DNA of 12,035 nucleotides from Bacteroidales bacterium UBA3724 (GCA_002371315.1 DFHL01000026.1:1-12035); one strand, 5' to 3'. Counted from the stretch's first letter, positions 4,716-11,989 are shown. Notes: a model not told the origin generated them from the sequence alone. Numbers and translations: made by a program.

Positions 4716-5882
4716 ATGAATAAAGAGAAGAGTTTTGTTGTCAAGCTGCTGATGTTGCTGTGGTATGTGCTGACGCATCCGCTGGTGTGGCTGTGGCGCA
4801 AGCTGAGCGGATTCTTTATGCGTCTGAACTACCGCAAGATAGGCAAGAATATTGTCCGCACGACGGGCAACTTCTTCCATTGGCTGCTGTTCAGCGTGCT
4901 GATTCCTAAGAAGTACCGCAACATCACGAAGAAGGAGATATACCGCATAATCTTCAAGGCCGACACGCCGGCAGGCAAGCGCTTTGACGTGTGGCTGCTG
5001 GTGCTGATAGGGCTCAACCTGCTGGTGATTATGCTCGACAGTTTCGAGGCGGTGCATTCCAATATCCGCTGGGTTCTGAAGGCGATAGAGTGGCTGCTGA
5101 CCATCATCTTCACGCTCGAGTACTACCTGCGCATCTACTGCCTCAGCAAGCCGTGGAAGTATGTCTTCTCGTTCTACGGCATCATTGATTTTCTGTCGAT
5201 TATGCCGGCCTACCTGAGCCTGCTGATTCCGGCCACGCAGACGCTGACGGTGCTGCGCGTGCTGAGGACGCTGAGGATTTTCCGCATCTTCAATATGCAG
5301 CGCTTCCTGCAGGAGAGTTTCCACCTGCTCAACGCCATCCGTCGCAGCGTGACGAAGATATTGATTTTTATGCTTTTCGTCTTTATTGCGGCCATCATTC
5401 TCGGTTCGATAATATATATGTTCGAAAACGGCAAGAACCCTGCTATGTCGAGCATTCCCAAGGCTATATACTGGGCTGTGGTGACGATTACGACGGTGGG
5501 CTATGGCGACATCACGCCGGTGACGCCGATGGGCCAGTTCATCTCGACGCTGGTGATGCTGCTGGGTTACTCGATTATAGCTGTGCCTACGGGCATCGTG
5601 GTGGGCGAGACCATCCAGGAGCATAAAGCGGAAAGCGAAAAGCGGAAAGCGGAAAACGAAGAGACGGAGATGGATGTTGTTCCCGACGAGTTCAACGAAT
5701 ATGAGGAGAGCCGGATGGCGGACACGAAAACGATGGATGCCGGCAGCGAGGCGGGGCCGCGCTTCTGCACCCATTGCGGCCATACGGAGAACGACCCCGA
5801 GGCACGCTATTGCCGCTATTGCGGCACGCTGCTGTCGAAAACCCAACCAAGCGGCTGGATTAACGATTTCTTTAAGAGTTAA
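4716..5882 (+). CDS. Six-segment voltage-gated-type potassium channel with zinc ribbon
   Basis: The 388-residue product carries the full potassium-channel layout: S1 about 92-110, S2 121-141, S3 148-168, S4 about 176-195 with arginines every third residue (R181, R184, R187, R190), S5 211-236, the selectivity filter TTVGYGD at 259-265, and S6 272-297. It should form a tetrameric K+ channel in the inner membrane, probably voltage-sensing. Two unusual parts frame it: about 90 N-terminal residues with hydrophobic or amphipathic stretches (10-26, 53-63), and a cytoplasmic tail with a charged linker from a 7-bp DNA repeat (302-317) and a zinc ribbon, C351-x2-C354 and C366-x2-C369. Its physiological role, such as potential or osmotic control, is inferred from the family. 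It stands between two repeat-filled spacers with no clear partner gene. Confidence 0.92.
   Translation: MNKEKSFVVKLLMLLWYVLTHPLVWLWRKLSGFFMRLNYRKIGKNIVRTTGNFFHWLLFSVLIPKKYRNITKKEIYRIIFKADTPAGKRFDVWLLVLIGLNLLVIMLDSFEAVHSNIRWVLKAIEWLLTIIFTLEYYLRIYCLSKPWKYVFSFYGIIDFLSIMPAYLSLLIPATQTLTVLRVLRTLRIFRIFNMQRFLQESFHLLNAIRRSVTKILIFMLFVFIAAIILGSIIYMFENGKNPAMSSIPKAIYWAVVTITTVGYGDITPVTPMGQFISTLVMLLGYSIIAVPTGIVVGETIQEHKAESEKRKAENEETEMDVVPDEFNEYEESRMADTKTMDAGSEAGPRFCTHCGHTENDPEARYCRYCGTLLSKTQPSGWINDFFKS
5626..5660 (+). repeat. 7-bp AAGCGGA tandem repeat inside the channel gene
   Basis: Five units begin at 5626, 5633, 5640, 5647 and 5654 (AAGCGGA, AAGCGAA, AAGCGGA, AAGCGGA, AAACGAA). This is the same repeat as in the M16 gene in another phase, encoding KAESEKRKAENE in the channel's cytoplasmic linker between S6 and the zinc ribbon. 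Confidence 0.8.
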
Positions 5883-5919
5883 GTGAATGGCCGAAAACAA
5901 CTTTCATCTTCTAAAAAAA

Positions 5920-6025
5920 CAGGAATTACCAGAAATTGGCCAGGAATTAAACGGATTTTTTTTAACAGCAATTATCAGCAATTAAACAGCAATTGTCAGC
6001 AATTCCTTTTAGAACGTGAATGACC
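5920..6025 (+). repeat. Second CAGGAATT/CAGCAATT array with conserved tail
   Basis: Units begin at 5920, 5930 and 5941 (CAGGAATT type), then after a T-run at 5966, 5976, 5987 and 5997 (CAGCAATT type), with 10 or 11 bases between starts within each block. CAGGAATTACCAGAAATTGG is identical to the copy at 3023. The array is followed by GAACGTGAATGACC (6012-6025), which matches GGACGTGAGTGACC at 3172-3185 in 12 of 14 positions, so array and tail belong to one dispersed element. It fills most of the 192-base spacer before the receptor gene. Confidence 0.75.
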
Positions 6026-6074
6026 GTAAATGCCAAATAAATAGGACTAATACTTTAACGATTTAAATCTGATT

Positions 6075-8468
6075 ATGAAAAAACTAACGATTCTGATTCT
6101 GCTAACGGTGATGTGCACCATTACCGGCGTGGCGCAGAACTATACCATCCGCGGCACGGTGCGCGCCGCCTCGTCGGGCGAGACGCTGATCAGCGCCACG
6201 ATATACGATATGCTGTCGGGCAAGGGCGCGCTGACCAATGCCGAGGGGCGCTATTCGCTGACGCTACCCAAGGGCAAGGTGGTGCTGAGGGTGTCGTATG
6301 TGGGCTATAAGACGGTATTTGACACCATTGAACTGGATGGAAACAAGGAGATTAACTATAAGATGGCCACGAGTATGGAGCTGAAGACCGTAACGGTACG
6401 TGCCGACCGCGTCAGCTCGCACCGCTCGTCGCAGATGAGTGCCATCGACATCCCTGTCGAGCAAATCAAATCGGTACCTGTGCTGTTTGGCGAGACCGAC
6501 GTGCTGAAGGCCCTGCAGCTGCTGCCCGGCGTGCAGAGCGGCACGGAGGGTATGTCGGGAATGTATGTGCGCGGCGGCGGTCCCGACCAGAACCTTTTCC
6601 TGCTGGACGGCGTGCCGCTATACAACGTCAACCACCTGGGCGGTTTCTTCTCGGCCTTCAATGCCGACGCCATCAAGAACATCACGCTCTACAAGGGCAG
6701 CTTCCCGGCGCGCTTCGGCGGCCGCCTGTCGAGCGTGCTCGACATCACGAGCAACGACGGCAACGAGAACAAGCTGCACGGCAACGTTTCGGTTGGCGTC
6801 ATTGCCGCCAAGGTGAACCTGGAGGGACCGATATGGAAGGACAAGACCACCTTCAACGTCAGCTTCCGGCGCACCTATTTCGACCTGCTGGCGCAGCCTG
6901 CCATTATGGCCATCGGCGCTATGGAGGATGGACGGCTGAATGCGGGCTACTATTTCTATGACCTCAACGCCAAGGTGACGCACCGCTTCAGCAGCCGCAG
7001 CCGCCTGATAGGCAGCTGGTATTCGGGTGACGACAAGATTTATGCCCGTATGCGCTACGACTACTCCTACGGCAGCGACCGGTCGTCCGAGGAGAAGATG
7101 AAGATGGGCTACAACTGGGGCAACCTGGTGGGGTCGCTCAGATGGAACTACGAGCTGAATCCCAAACTGTTTATGAACGTTACGGGTGCCTATACGCGCT
7201 ATCGTAACGACATCAGCATCGGCCTGGAAGAGTACGACTACTACTATACCGACGTCGACTACTACAAGGCCGAGATGTACTACAAGTCGGGCATCCGCGA
7301 CATTACGGGGCGTGTGGACTTCGACTACCAGCCCAACCCGGACCATACGGTCAAGTTCGGCGGCAGCCTGCTGCACCATATCTTCCAGCCCGATGTGACG
7401 GGCAACAAGATGGAAGAGGGCGACAACTCGGGCGGCACGGTCTATGACACAGTGCTGGGCGAAAGCAGGGTGCACGCCAACGAGTTGAGTGCCTATATCG
7501 AGGACGACTGGAGCGTCACCGAGTCGCTGAAGGTCAACGGCGGCGTCAACCTGACGGGCTTTGCCGTGCAGGGCAAGTTCTACCCCTCGCTGCAGCCGCG
7601 CCTGAGCGGCCGCCTGATGATCAGCGACGACCTGTCGGTCAAGGCCGGATACAGCTATATGACGCAGTATATGCACCAGCTTTCGAACAGCAGCATCAGC
7701 CTGCCCACCGACCTGTGGGTGCCGGTGACCAAGCGCATCGTGCCGATGCACGCCCATCAGGTGGCGGCAGGTGTGTTCTACAACCTCAAGGGGCTGGTTG
7801 ACCTGTCGATGGAACTATACTACAAAAAGATGCGCAATATGATTGAGTATCGCGACGGTGCCAGTTTCTTTGCCGCCTCGGCAGGCTGGGAGGACAAGGT
7901 CTTTATGGGCGACGGCTGGTCGTATGGCATCGAGCTGCTGGCGCAGCGCACCATAGGCAGCTTCACCGGCTGGGTGGGCTACACTTGGAGCAAGACGATG
8001 CGCCAGTTCGACCGCGAAGGACAGGAGATAAACAACGGCGAACCCTTCCCGGCCAAGTACGACCGCCGGCACGACATATCCATTATGCTGAGCTACAAGC
8101 CGAACGACAACTTCGACTGCAGCGCCGTGTGGGTGTTCTCGTCGGGCAATACGGGCACGCTGCCGATGCAGGAATATGTGGACCCCACCACGGGCCAGAC
8201 GATTTCGTACATCGAAAGCCGCAACAACTTCCGTATGCCGGCCTACCACCGTATGGACATCGGCGTCAACTTCCACAAGGAGAAGAAGCACGGCGTCCGC
8301 ACCTGGAGCCTGAGCGTCTACAACCTCTACAACCGCAAGAACCCCTTTATGGTCTACGAGAAGAACAATCTGCACTCGGTTGTCAACGGCGTGCACTACA
8401 ACTCGTCGCTGGTGCAACTGTCGCTGTTCCCGATAATACCGTCGGTATCTTATAGCTTCAAGTTTTAA
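6075..8468 (+). CDS. TonB-dependent outer-membrane receptor
   Basis: The 797-residue product has a signal peptide (about 1-20, ending GVA before QNY), then a carboxypeptidase-regulatory-like beta-sandwich (about 23-100; GTVRAASSGETLISATIYD, SYVGYK), a plug domain (about 125-235; VLKALQLLPGVQSG, YVRGGGPDQNLFLLDGVPL) and a 22-strand-type beta-barrel ending in aromatic SYSFKF. It should import a ligand across the outer membrane using energy from TonB-ExbBD. At about 800 residues it is shorter than SusC-type receptors (about 1000), and its partner downstream is a DUF4249 lipoprotein rather than a SusD protein, so glycan import is not implied; the ligand is unknown. The leader has a weak promoter-like TACTTTAA at 6051 and a CAGGAATT array upstream. 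It probably starts the transcription unit that runs to the DUF3109 gene. Confidence 0.93.
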   Translation: MKKLTILILLTVMCTITGVAQNYTIRGTVRAASSGETLISATIYDMLSGKGALTNAEGRYSLTLPKGKVVLRVSYVGYKTVFDTIELDGNKEINYKMATSMELKTVTVRADRVSSHRSSQMSAIDIPVEQIKSVPVLFGETDVLKALQLLPGVQSGTEGMSGMYVRGGGPDQNLFLLDGVPLYNVNHLGGFFSAFNADAIKNITLYKGSFPARFGGRLSSVLDITSNDGNENKLHGNVSVGVIAAKVNLEGPIWKDKTTFNVSFRRTYFDLLAQPAIMAIGAMEDGRLNAGYYFYDLNAKVTHRFSSRSRLIGSWYSGDDKIYARMRYDYSYGSDRSSEEKMKMGYNWGNLVGSLRWNYELNPKLFMNVTGAYTRYRNDISIGLEEYDYYYTDVDYYKAEMYYKSGIRDITGRVDFDYQPNPDHTVKFGGSLLHHIFQPDVTGNKMEEGDNSGGTVYDTVLGESRVHANELSAYIEDDWSVTESLKVNGGVNLTGFAVQGKFYPSLQPRLSGRLMISDDLSVKAGYSYMTQYMHQLSNSSISLPTDLWVPVTKRIVPMHAHQVAAGVFYNLKGLVDLSMELYYKKMRNMIEYRDGASFFAASAGWEDKVFMGDGWSYGIELLAQRTIGSFTGWVGYTWSKTMRQFDREGQEINNGEPFPAKYDRRHDISIMLSYKPNDNFDCSAVWVFSSGNTGTLPMQEYVDPTTGQTISYIESRNNFRMPAYHRMDIGVNFHKEKKHGVRTWSLSVYNLYNRKNPFMVYEKNNLHSVVNGVHYNSSLVQLSLFPIIPSVSYSFKF

Positions 8469-8502
8469 CCTTAACCTTAACGTTAACCTTAACTTCAGAT
8501 AC
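8469..8502 (-). repeat. Inverted GGTTAA array after the receptor gene
   Basis: Starting directly after the receptor stop, the plus strand reads repeats of TTAACC/TTAACG ending TTCAGATAC. Its reverse complement begins GTATCTGAAGTTAAGGTTAA (8502-8483), identical over 20 bases to 4644-4663, so the two arrays are inverted copies of one repeat that bracket the channel and receptor genes. TTAACGTTAA occurs in both (4701 and 8477). Confidence 0.75.
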
Positions 8503-8511
8503 ATAACATTG

Positions 8512-8547
8512 AACTAAAACGAAGACGAAAACTAAAACGAAAATGAA
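8512..8547 (+). repeat. A-rich hexamer array spanning the DUF4249 start codon
   Basis: Six successive hexamers from 8512: AACTAA, AACGAA, GACGAA, AACTAA, AACGAA, AATGAA. The last contains the ATG of the DUF4249 gene (8543-8545). The leader of this gene is therefore almost entirely repeat. A weak TAACATTG element (8504-8511), one mismatch from the -7 consensus, lies just before it. Confidence 0.55.
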
Positions 8548-9628
8548 ACGTATACATTATATATTATTGGCAGCCGTGGTGCTGCTGGGGGCGTGCGAGA
8601 AACCTATCGATTTCGACACCGACGAGGTGAACCCCTATGTGGTGATGATTTCCAAGCCTGTTAGCGACTCGCTGATGGCGGTCTATGTCGGCTATAGCCG
8701 TTTCTTTTTGGACAACAGGAGTTTCAATACCATTTCCGACGCAACGGTGACGCTCAGCGACGGGACGGGAGCCTATGTGGGCGTGTACGATCCGCGCGGA
8801 TTCCTGTTGTCGGGTAGACATTATTATTATACTGATGGGGAGTACTGGATGGAGGACAGCGTTTTCTATGGCGGATACACCTTCTCGTTGCGGCCGCAGC
8901 CTGGTGATACGCTGCGGTTGACAGCCACGGTGCCGGGCTACGGCAAGATGATTAGCGCAACGACGACGATGCCGCGGATGCCGGAGGTCGAGGTACTTGA
9001 CCTTGTGGTTGATACAAGTGAAGGGAACTACTATGACGAATATGGCGGTTATTATGGAAAGGGCAACTACTATTATAAAGTCCGTTTCAAGGTGAAAAGC
9101 CACGGTAACGACTATTATTCGGTGTCGATAAAGCACGCTTCGGAATTTGTCAGTGGCAGCGGACTTTCGTACTGGGACACTGTACATATGCGGAGTGTGT
9201 ACTTTTCGGTTAACGACCCATTGGTAAACAGTCACGATCTTGCCGATGCCATCGATGGCTATGACGGCAGTTTCTACGGCAATGAGATGGCTTTCAGCAG
9301 CGAACTGTTCCAGAACGGCGAGCACGAGTTTACGGCTATTTTCAGTATTTGGCCAGATGTTGACGAGTTTGACTATGCCCAAATACCGATAATGCTTGAA
9401 GTCAGAAGCCTTTCGAAGGAACTGTACCGCTATGAGCAGACTTCGGCCAACGCGGAATACGACTCGTTCGACAACCTTTTCAGCGAGCCGGTGCAGGTAA
9501 TCTGCAACATCGACGGCGGCATTGGCGTCTTTGGCGGCGCAACTCAAAAGACCTACCGAATGCCGCAAGCGCGCTACGGCACGTTCCAGCACGGCGACGG
9601 ATATTATTTCAAGAAAGCCAGGAAATGA
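8543..9628 (+). CDS. DUF4249-family outer-membrane lipoprotein
   Basis: The 361-residue product has a lipoprotein signal peptide with lipobox L-G-A-C (Cys18) followed by EKPIDFDTDEVNP, and a mature part made of beta-strand-rich segments with tyrosine-rich loops (YYDEYGGYYGKGNYYY at about 162-177). Overall form and position match the DUF4249 family, which in Bacteroidota is regularly encoded next to a TonB-dependent receptor of this size. It probably caps or feeds the upstream receptor at the cell surface; this is inferred from gene pairing, as the family has no established biochemical activity that I know of. It follows the receptor by 74 bases of repeat sequence and its stop overlaps the start of the dehydrogenase gene by ATGA, implying translational coupling. 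The acidic residues after the cysteine are compatible with surface export. Confidence 0.85.
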   Translation: MKRIHYILLAAVVLLGACEKPIDFDTDEVNPYVVMISKPVSDSLMAVYVGYSRFFLDNRSFNTISDATVTLSDGTGAYVGVYDPRGFLLSGRHYYYTDGEYWMEDSVFYGGYTFSLRPQPGDTLRLTATVPGYGKMISATTTMPRMPEVEVLDLVVDTSEGNYYDEYGGYYGKGNYYYKVRFKVKSHGNDYYSVSIKHASEFVSGSGLSYWDTVHMRSVYFSVNDPLVNSHDLADAIDGYDGSFYGNEMAFSSELFQNGEHEFTAIFSIWPDVDEFDYAQIPIMLEVRSLSKELYRYEQTSANAEYDSFDNLFSEPVQVICNIDGGIGVFGGATQKTYRMPQARYGTFQHGDGYYFKKARK

Positions 9629-10569
9629 ACGTTTTGATTACCGACAGCACGCATCCTGTGCTGGTAGAAAAGCTTGAGGCTGCTGGCCACCGCTGCCGCG
9701 TGTGGACCGACTGCACCTACGAGTCGCTGCTGGCCGAGGTGCAGAACTACGACGCCCTGGTGGTGCGCAGCAAGATTGCCATCGACCGCTATTTCATCGA
9801 CCACGCACGTCATCTGCGCTGCATTGGGCGCGTGGGGGCAGGGATGGAGACCATCGATGTGGACTATGCCGAATCGGTCGGCATCAGGTGCCTGAATTCG
9901 CCCGAAGGCAACCGCGACGCTGTGGGCGAACACGCTGTGGGGCTGCTTCTGGCGCTGGCCGACAAGGTGGCGCTGGCCGACAGCGAGGTACGCCAGGGAC
10001 TATGGCGGCGCGAGGCCAACCGAGGATTTGAAATCAAGGGGCGCACGGTGGGCATCATCGGCTGTGGCAATATGGGCAGCGCATTCGCCCAGAGGTTGCG
10101 AGGCTTTGAATGCCAGATTGTTGCCTACGACAAATACAAGCCGTCGGGCTACGCGCCGGACGGGGTGGATGAGGTGTCGTTCGACGAGCTGCAGCGGCGC
10201 GCCGACATTGTCAGCCTGCACGTGCCGCTGACCGACGAGACGCACTATATGGCTGATGCTGACTTTTTTGCCGCTTTCGCCAAGCCGATATACTTGGTAA
10301 ACACTTCGCGTGGCGCCGTGGTAAAGACACGGGACCTTGCTGCGGCTATGGAGAGTGGCAAGGTGCTGGGTGCCGCACTGGATGTCATTGAATATGAGGA
10401 TATGTCGAAAGACGGCCTCGACCTCGATACGTTGCCTGCCGACTTCCGCTATCTGCTCCAGTCGCCGCGCACGGTGCTGACGCCACACGTGGCAGGCTGG
10501 ACCGTCGAGTCGAAATACAAACTGGCCGCAGTCCTGGCCGACAAAATAATAGAGACCCTATGCTTATAG
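9625..10569 (+). CDS. D-isomer-specific 2-hydroxyacid dehydrogenase, phosphoglycerate dehydrogenase-like
   Basis: The 314-residue product is a cytoplasmic NAD-dependent 2-hydroxyacid dehydrogenase. The Rossmann motif GxGxxG is G146-C-G148-N-M-G151 with the NAD-ribose-binding Asp at D169 (VAYDKY), and the catalytic triad is R229 (NTSRGAVV), E256 (DVIEYED) and H288 (LTPHVAGW). The substrate-binding loop RVGAGMETID (69-78) is like that of phosphoglycerate dehydrogenases. The length fits the short SerA-like form without a C-terminal ACT domain. The substrate could be 3-phosphoglycerate (serine synthesis) or another 2-hydroxyacid; no serC or pdx gene is nearby to decide. It overlaps the DUF4249 gene by 4 bases and the DUF3109 gene by 10 bases, so it sits inside a coupled operon with a receptor pair, an unexpected neighbour for an amino-acid enzyme. 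Confidence 0.9.
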   Translation: MNVLITDSTHPVLVEKLEAAGHRCRVWTDCTYESLLAEVQNYDALVVRSKIAIDRYFIDHARHLRCIGRVGAGMETIDVDYAESVGIRCLNSPEGNRDAVGEHAVGLLLALADKVALADSEVRQGLWRREANRGFEIKGRTVGIIGCGNMGSAFAQRLRGFECQIVAYDKYKPSGYAPDGVDEVSFDELQRRADIVSLHVPLTDETHYMADADFFAAFAKPIYLVNTSRGAVVKTRDLAAAMESGKVLGAALDVIEYEDMSKDGLDLDTLPADFRYLLQSPRTVLTPHVAGWTVESKYKLAAVLADKIIETLCL

Positions 10570-11123
10570 TTGACGACTGTATAATTTCCGATAATCTTGC
10601 CGATGTGCGCTTCTGTTGCGACATTGCGCAATGCAAAGGTGCCTGCTGTGTTGAGGGCGATTGCGGCGCGCCGCTCGACAAGGATGAAATTCCTGTCCTT
10701 GAGCGCATCTACCCTGATGTCAAACCGTATATGACTGCCGAAGGCATAGCTGTCGTTGAGCGCGAGGGGGTGTCGGCCATCGATGTCGACGGCCTGCCCT
10801 GCACGCCGCTGGTCAACAACCGCGAATGCGCATACGCCGTGGTCGAAAACGGTCTTACGCTCTGCGCCATCGAAAAAGCCTGGCGCGACGGGAAGGTTGA
10901 TTTCCAGAAGCCTATATCGTGCCATCTCTATCCTGTGCGCATCGAGGACTATGGCGACTTCAAGGCTGTCAACTATCACGAATGGGATGTCTGCCGATGC
11001 GCCGTCAAGAAGGGTAGGGCAGAGGGCACGCCGTTGTATCAATACCTCAAGGTGCCGCTGGTGCGCCGTTTTGGTCAGGAGTGGTATGACGAACTGGCAG
11101 AGCAATGCGAGAATAAAAAATAA
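10560..11123 (+). CDS. DUF3109 family cysteine-rich protein
   Basis: The 187-residue product has 14 cysteines, clustered at the N-terminus (C19, C20, C25, C29, C30, C35; CCDIAQCKGACC) and spread further at C81, C90, C102, C121, C145 and C147 (SCHLYPVRI, VCRC). The pattern and the final hydrophilic tail match DUF3109, related to YkgJ-like proteins with CxxxCxxCC-type metal or iron-sulfur binding. It is probably cytoplasmic and metal-binding; the reaction is unknown. The start at 10560 lies inside the dehydrogenase gene (10-base overlap), and the first residues MLIVDDCIISDNLADVRF are the usual family N-terminus, so the start is credible. The gene is the last of the receptor transcription unit; a promoter element for lspA follows 5 bases after its stop. 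Confidence 0.88.
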   Translation: MLIVDDCIISDNLADVRFCCDIAQCKGACCVEGDCGAPLDKDEIPVLERIYPDVKPYMTAEGIAVVEREGVSAIDVDGLPCTPLVNNRECAYAVVENGLTLCAIEKAWRDGKVDFQKPISCHLYPVRIEDYGDFKAVNYHEWDVCRCAVKKGRAEGTPLYQYLKVPLVRRFGQEWYDELAEQCENKK

Positions 11124-11127
11124 TTTG

Positions 11128-11135
11128 TAACTTTG
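11128..11135 (+). promoter_or_regulatory. -7 promoter element of lspA
   Basis: TAACTTTG followed by CAAAA is an exact match to TAnnTTTG. The transcript would start near 11141, giving a leader of about 48 bases before lspA. A -33 TTTG is not evident in the end of the preceding gene. Confidence 0.55.
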
Positions 11136-11141
11136 CAAAAT

Positions 11142-11158
11142 TCCAGCGCCGTGCTGGA
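11142..11158 (+). other. Small hairpin at the 5' end of the lspA leader
   Basis: TCCAGC (11142-11147) pairs with GCTGGA (11153-11158) around GCCGT. There is no T-run after it, so it is not a typical terminator. Its place at the predicted transcript start fits a 5' stabilising stem, though six pairs may be chance. Confidence 0.35.
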
Positions 11159-11188
11159 GCTGTATAATGATTTCTTTGATAGTGACTT

Positions 11189-11878
11189 ATGGATAATGCT
11201 GTAAGAAAAAAGAGCCTGATATGCATCGCCATCATTGTTGCGATGCTCATAATAGACCAGATTGTCAAGATCTGGATCAAGACTACGCTTCCCATCGGTG
11301 GCGACATACCACTCATAGGCCAATGGTGCCGTCTCCATTTTGTTGAAAACAAGGGTATAGCCTTTGGCCTGTCGTTTGGCGATTCGTTTGGCAAGGTTTT
11401 CCTTACATTGTTTCGTATAGTTGCGTCGGTGGCTCTGGCCTTTGTTTTGGTGCGCCAGCTGAAAAAGGATGCTCCCTACTCGCTTGTGGTAAGCCTTGCA
11501 TTGATACTTGTCGGTGCCGTCGGCAATGTTGTCGACAGCTGCTTTTATGGCTTGATTTTCAGCGAAAGTACCTACGAGCAGGTCGCTTCGATGTTCCCTG
11601 CCTGTGGCGGATATGCGGGCTTTTTGTATGGAAAGGTAGTGGATATGTTCTATTTCCCGATGTTCCACTGGACGTGGCCCGACTGGGTGCCTTGGGTTGG
11701 CGGAAGCAACGGCGAGTTTTTCAATGCAATATTCAATGTGGCAGACAGTTGCGTCTGTGTCGGCGTGGCATTGCTCATAATCGACCAGCTGTGGCTGCAC
11801 CCTGATAAAAAAACGGCAGAAAAGGATGCGGAACCGGCCTCGATTTCCGGGAATACGGTATCGGAAGAGGGCAGATAA
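11189..11878 (+). CDS. lspA: Lipoprotein signal peptidase (signal peptidase II)
   Basis: The 229-residue inner-membrane aspartyl protease cleaves signal peptides from prolipoproteins just before the lipidated cysteine. Four membrane helices are visible (about 9-27, 71-90, 97-115, 183-200). Family motifs are present: DQIVKIWI (23-30), VENKGIAFG (52-60), GNVVDSCFYG (112-121), and the catalytic aspartates D152 (GKVVDMFYF) and D186 (FNVADSCV). It is longer than the roughly 160-residue proteobacterial enzyme because of an insertion between GNVVD and the first catalytic Asp (about 122-147), a Trp-rich stretch before the second (160-170) and a hydrophilic tail after residue 203, which are features I associate with Bacteroidota forms. 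It has its own -7 element. The three or more lipoproteins in this window would be its substrates. Confidence 0.96.
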   Translation: MDNAVRKKSLICIAIIVAMLIIDQIVKIWIKTTLPIGGDIPLIGQWCRLHFVENKGIAFGLSFGDSFGKVFLTLFRIVASVALAFVLVRQLKKDAPYSLVVSLALILVGAVGNVVDSCFYGLIFSESTYEQVASMFPACGGYAGFLYGKVVDMFYFPMFHWTWPDWVPWVGGSNGEFFNAIFNVADSCVCVGVALLIIDQLWLHPDKKTAEKDAEPASISGNTVSEEGR

Positions 11879-11955
11879 ATGTGAAATGTCCTGTCGGGGT
11901 TAAAGAAAAATTTATTGTATAAAATATTGTAAATCATCTTCGGAGTGCTTTGTGC

Positions 11956-11989
11956 GATACTGATTGTGAAATTTTTTTTTGCCAGTATC
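11956..11989. repeat. Inverted repeat overlapping the right-edge promoter
   Basis: GATACTG (11956-11962) and CAGTATC (11983-11989) are exact inverted copies separated by 20 bases. The -33 TTTG of the right-edge promoter lies between the arms. The arms could be a repressor site, or, as RNA, a weak stem with a T-rich loop at the end of the lspA transcript. Confidence 0.35.

Noticed and set aside
6075..9628. SusC/SusD-type glycan uptake locus
   Set aside because: The receptor is about 800 residues and the partner is DUF4249-like without SusD features; no glycoside hydrolase is nearby.
11167..11196. Nine-codon upstream frame (MISLIVTYG) overlapping the lspA start
   Set aside because: Too short to judge, no regulatory residue run and no attenuator structure; likely chance.
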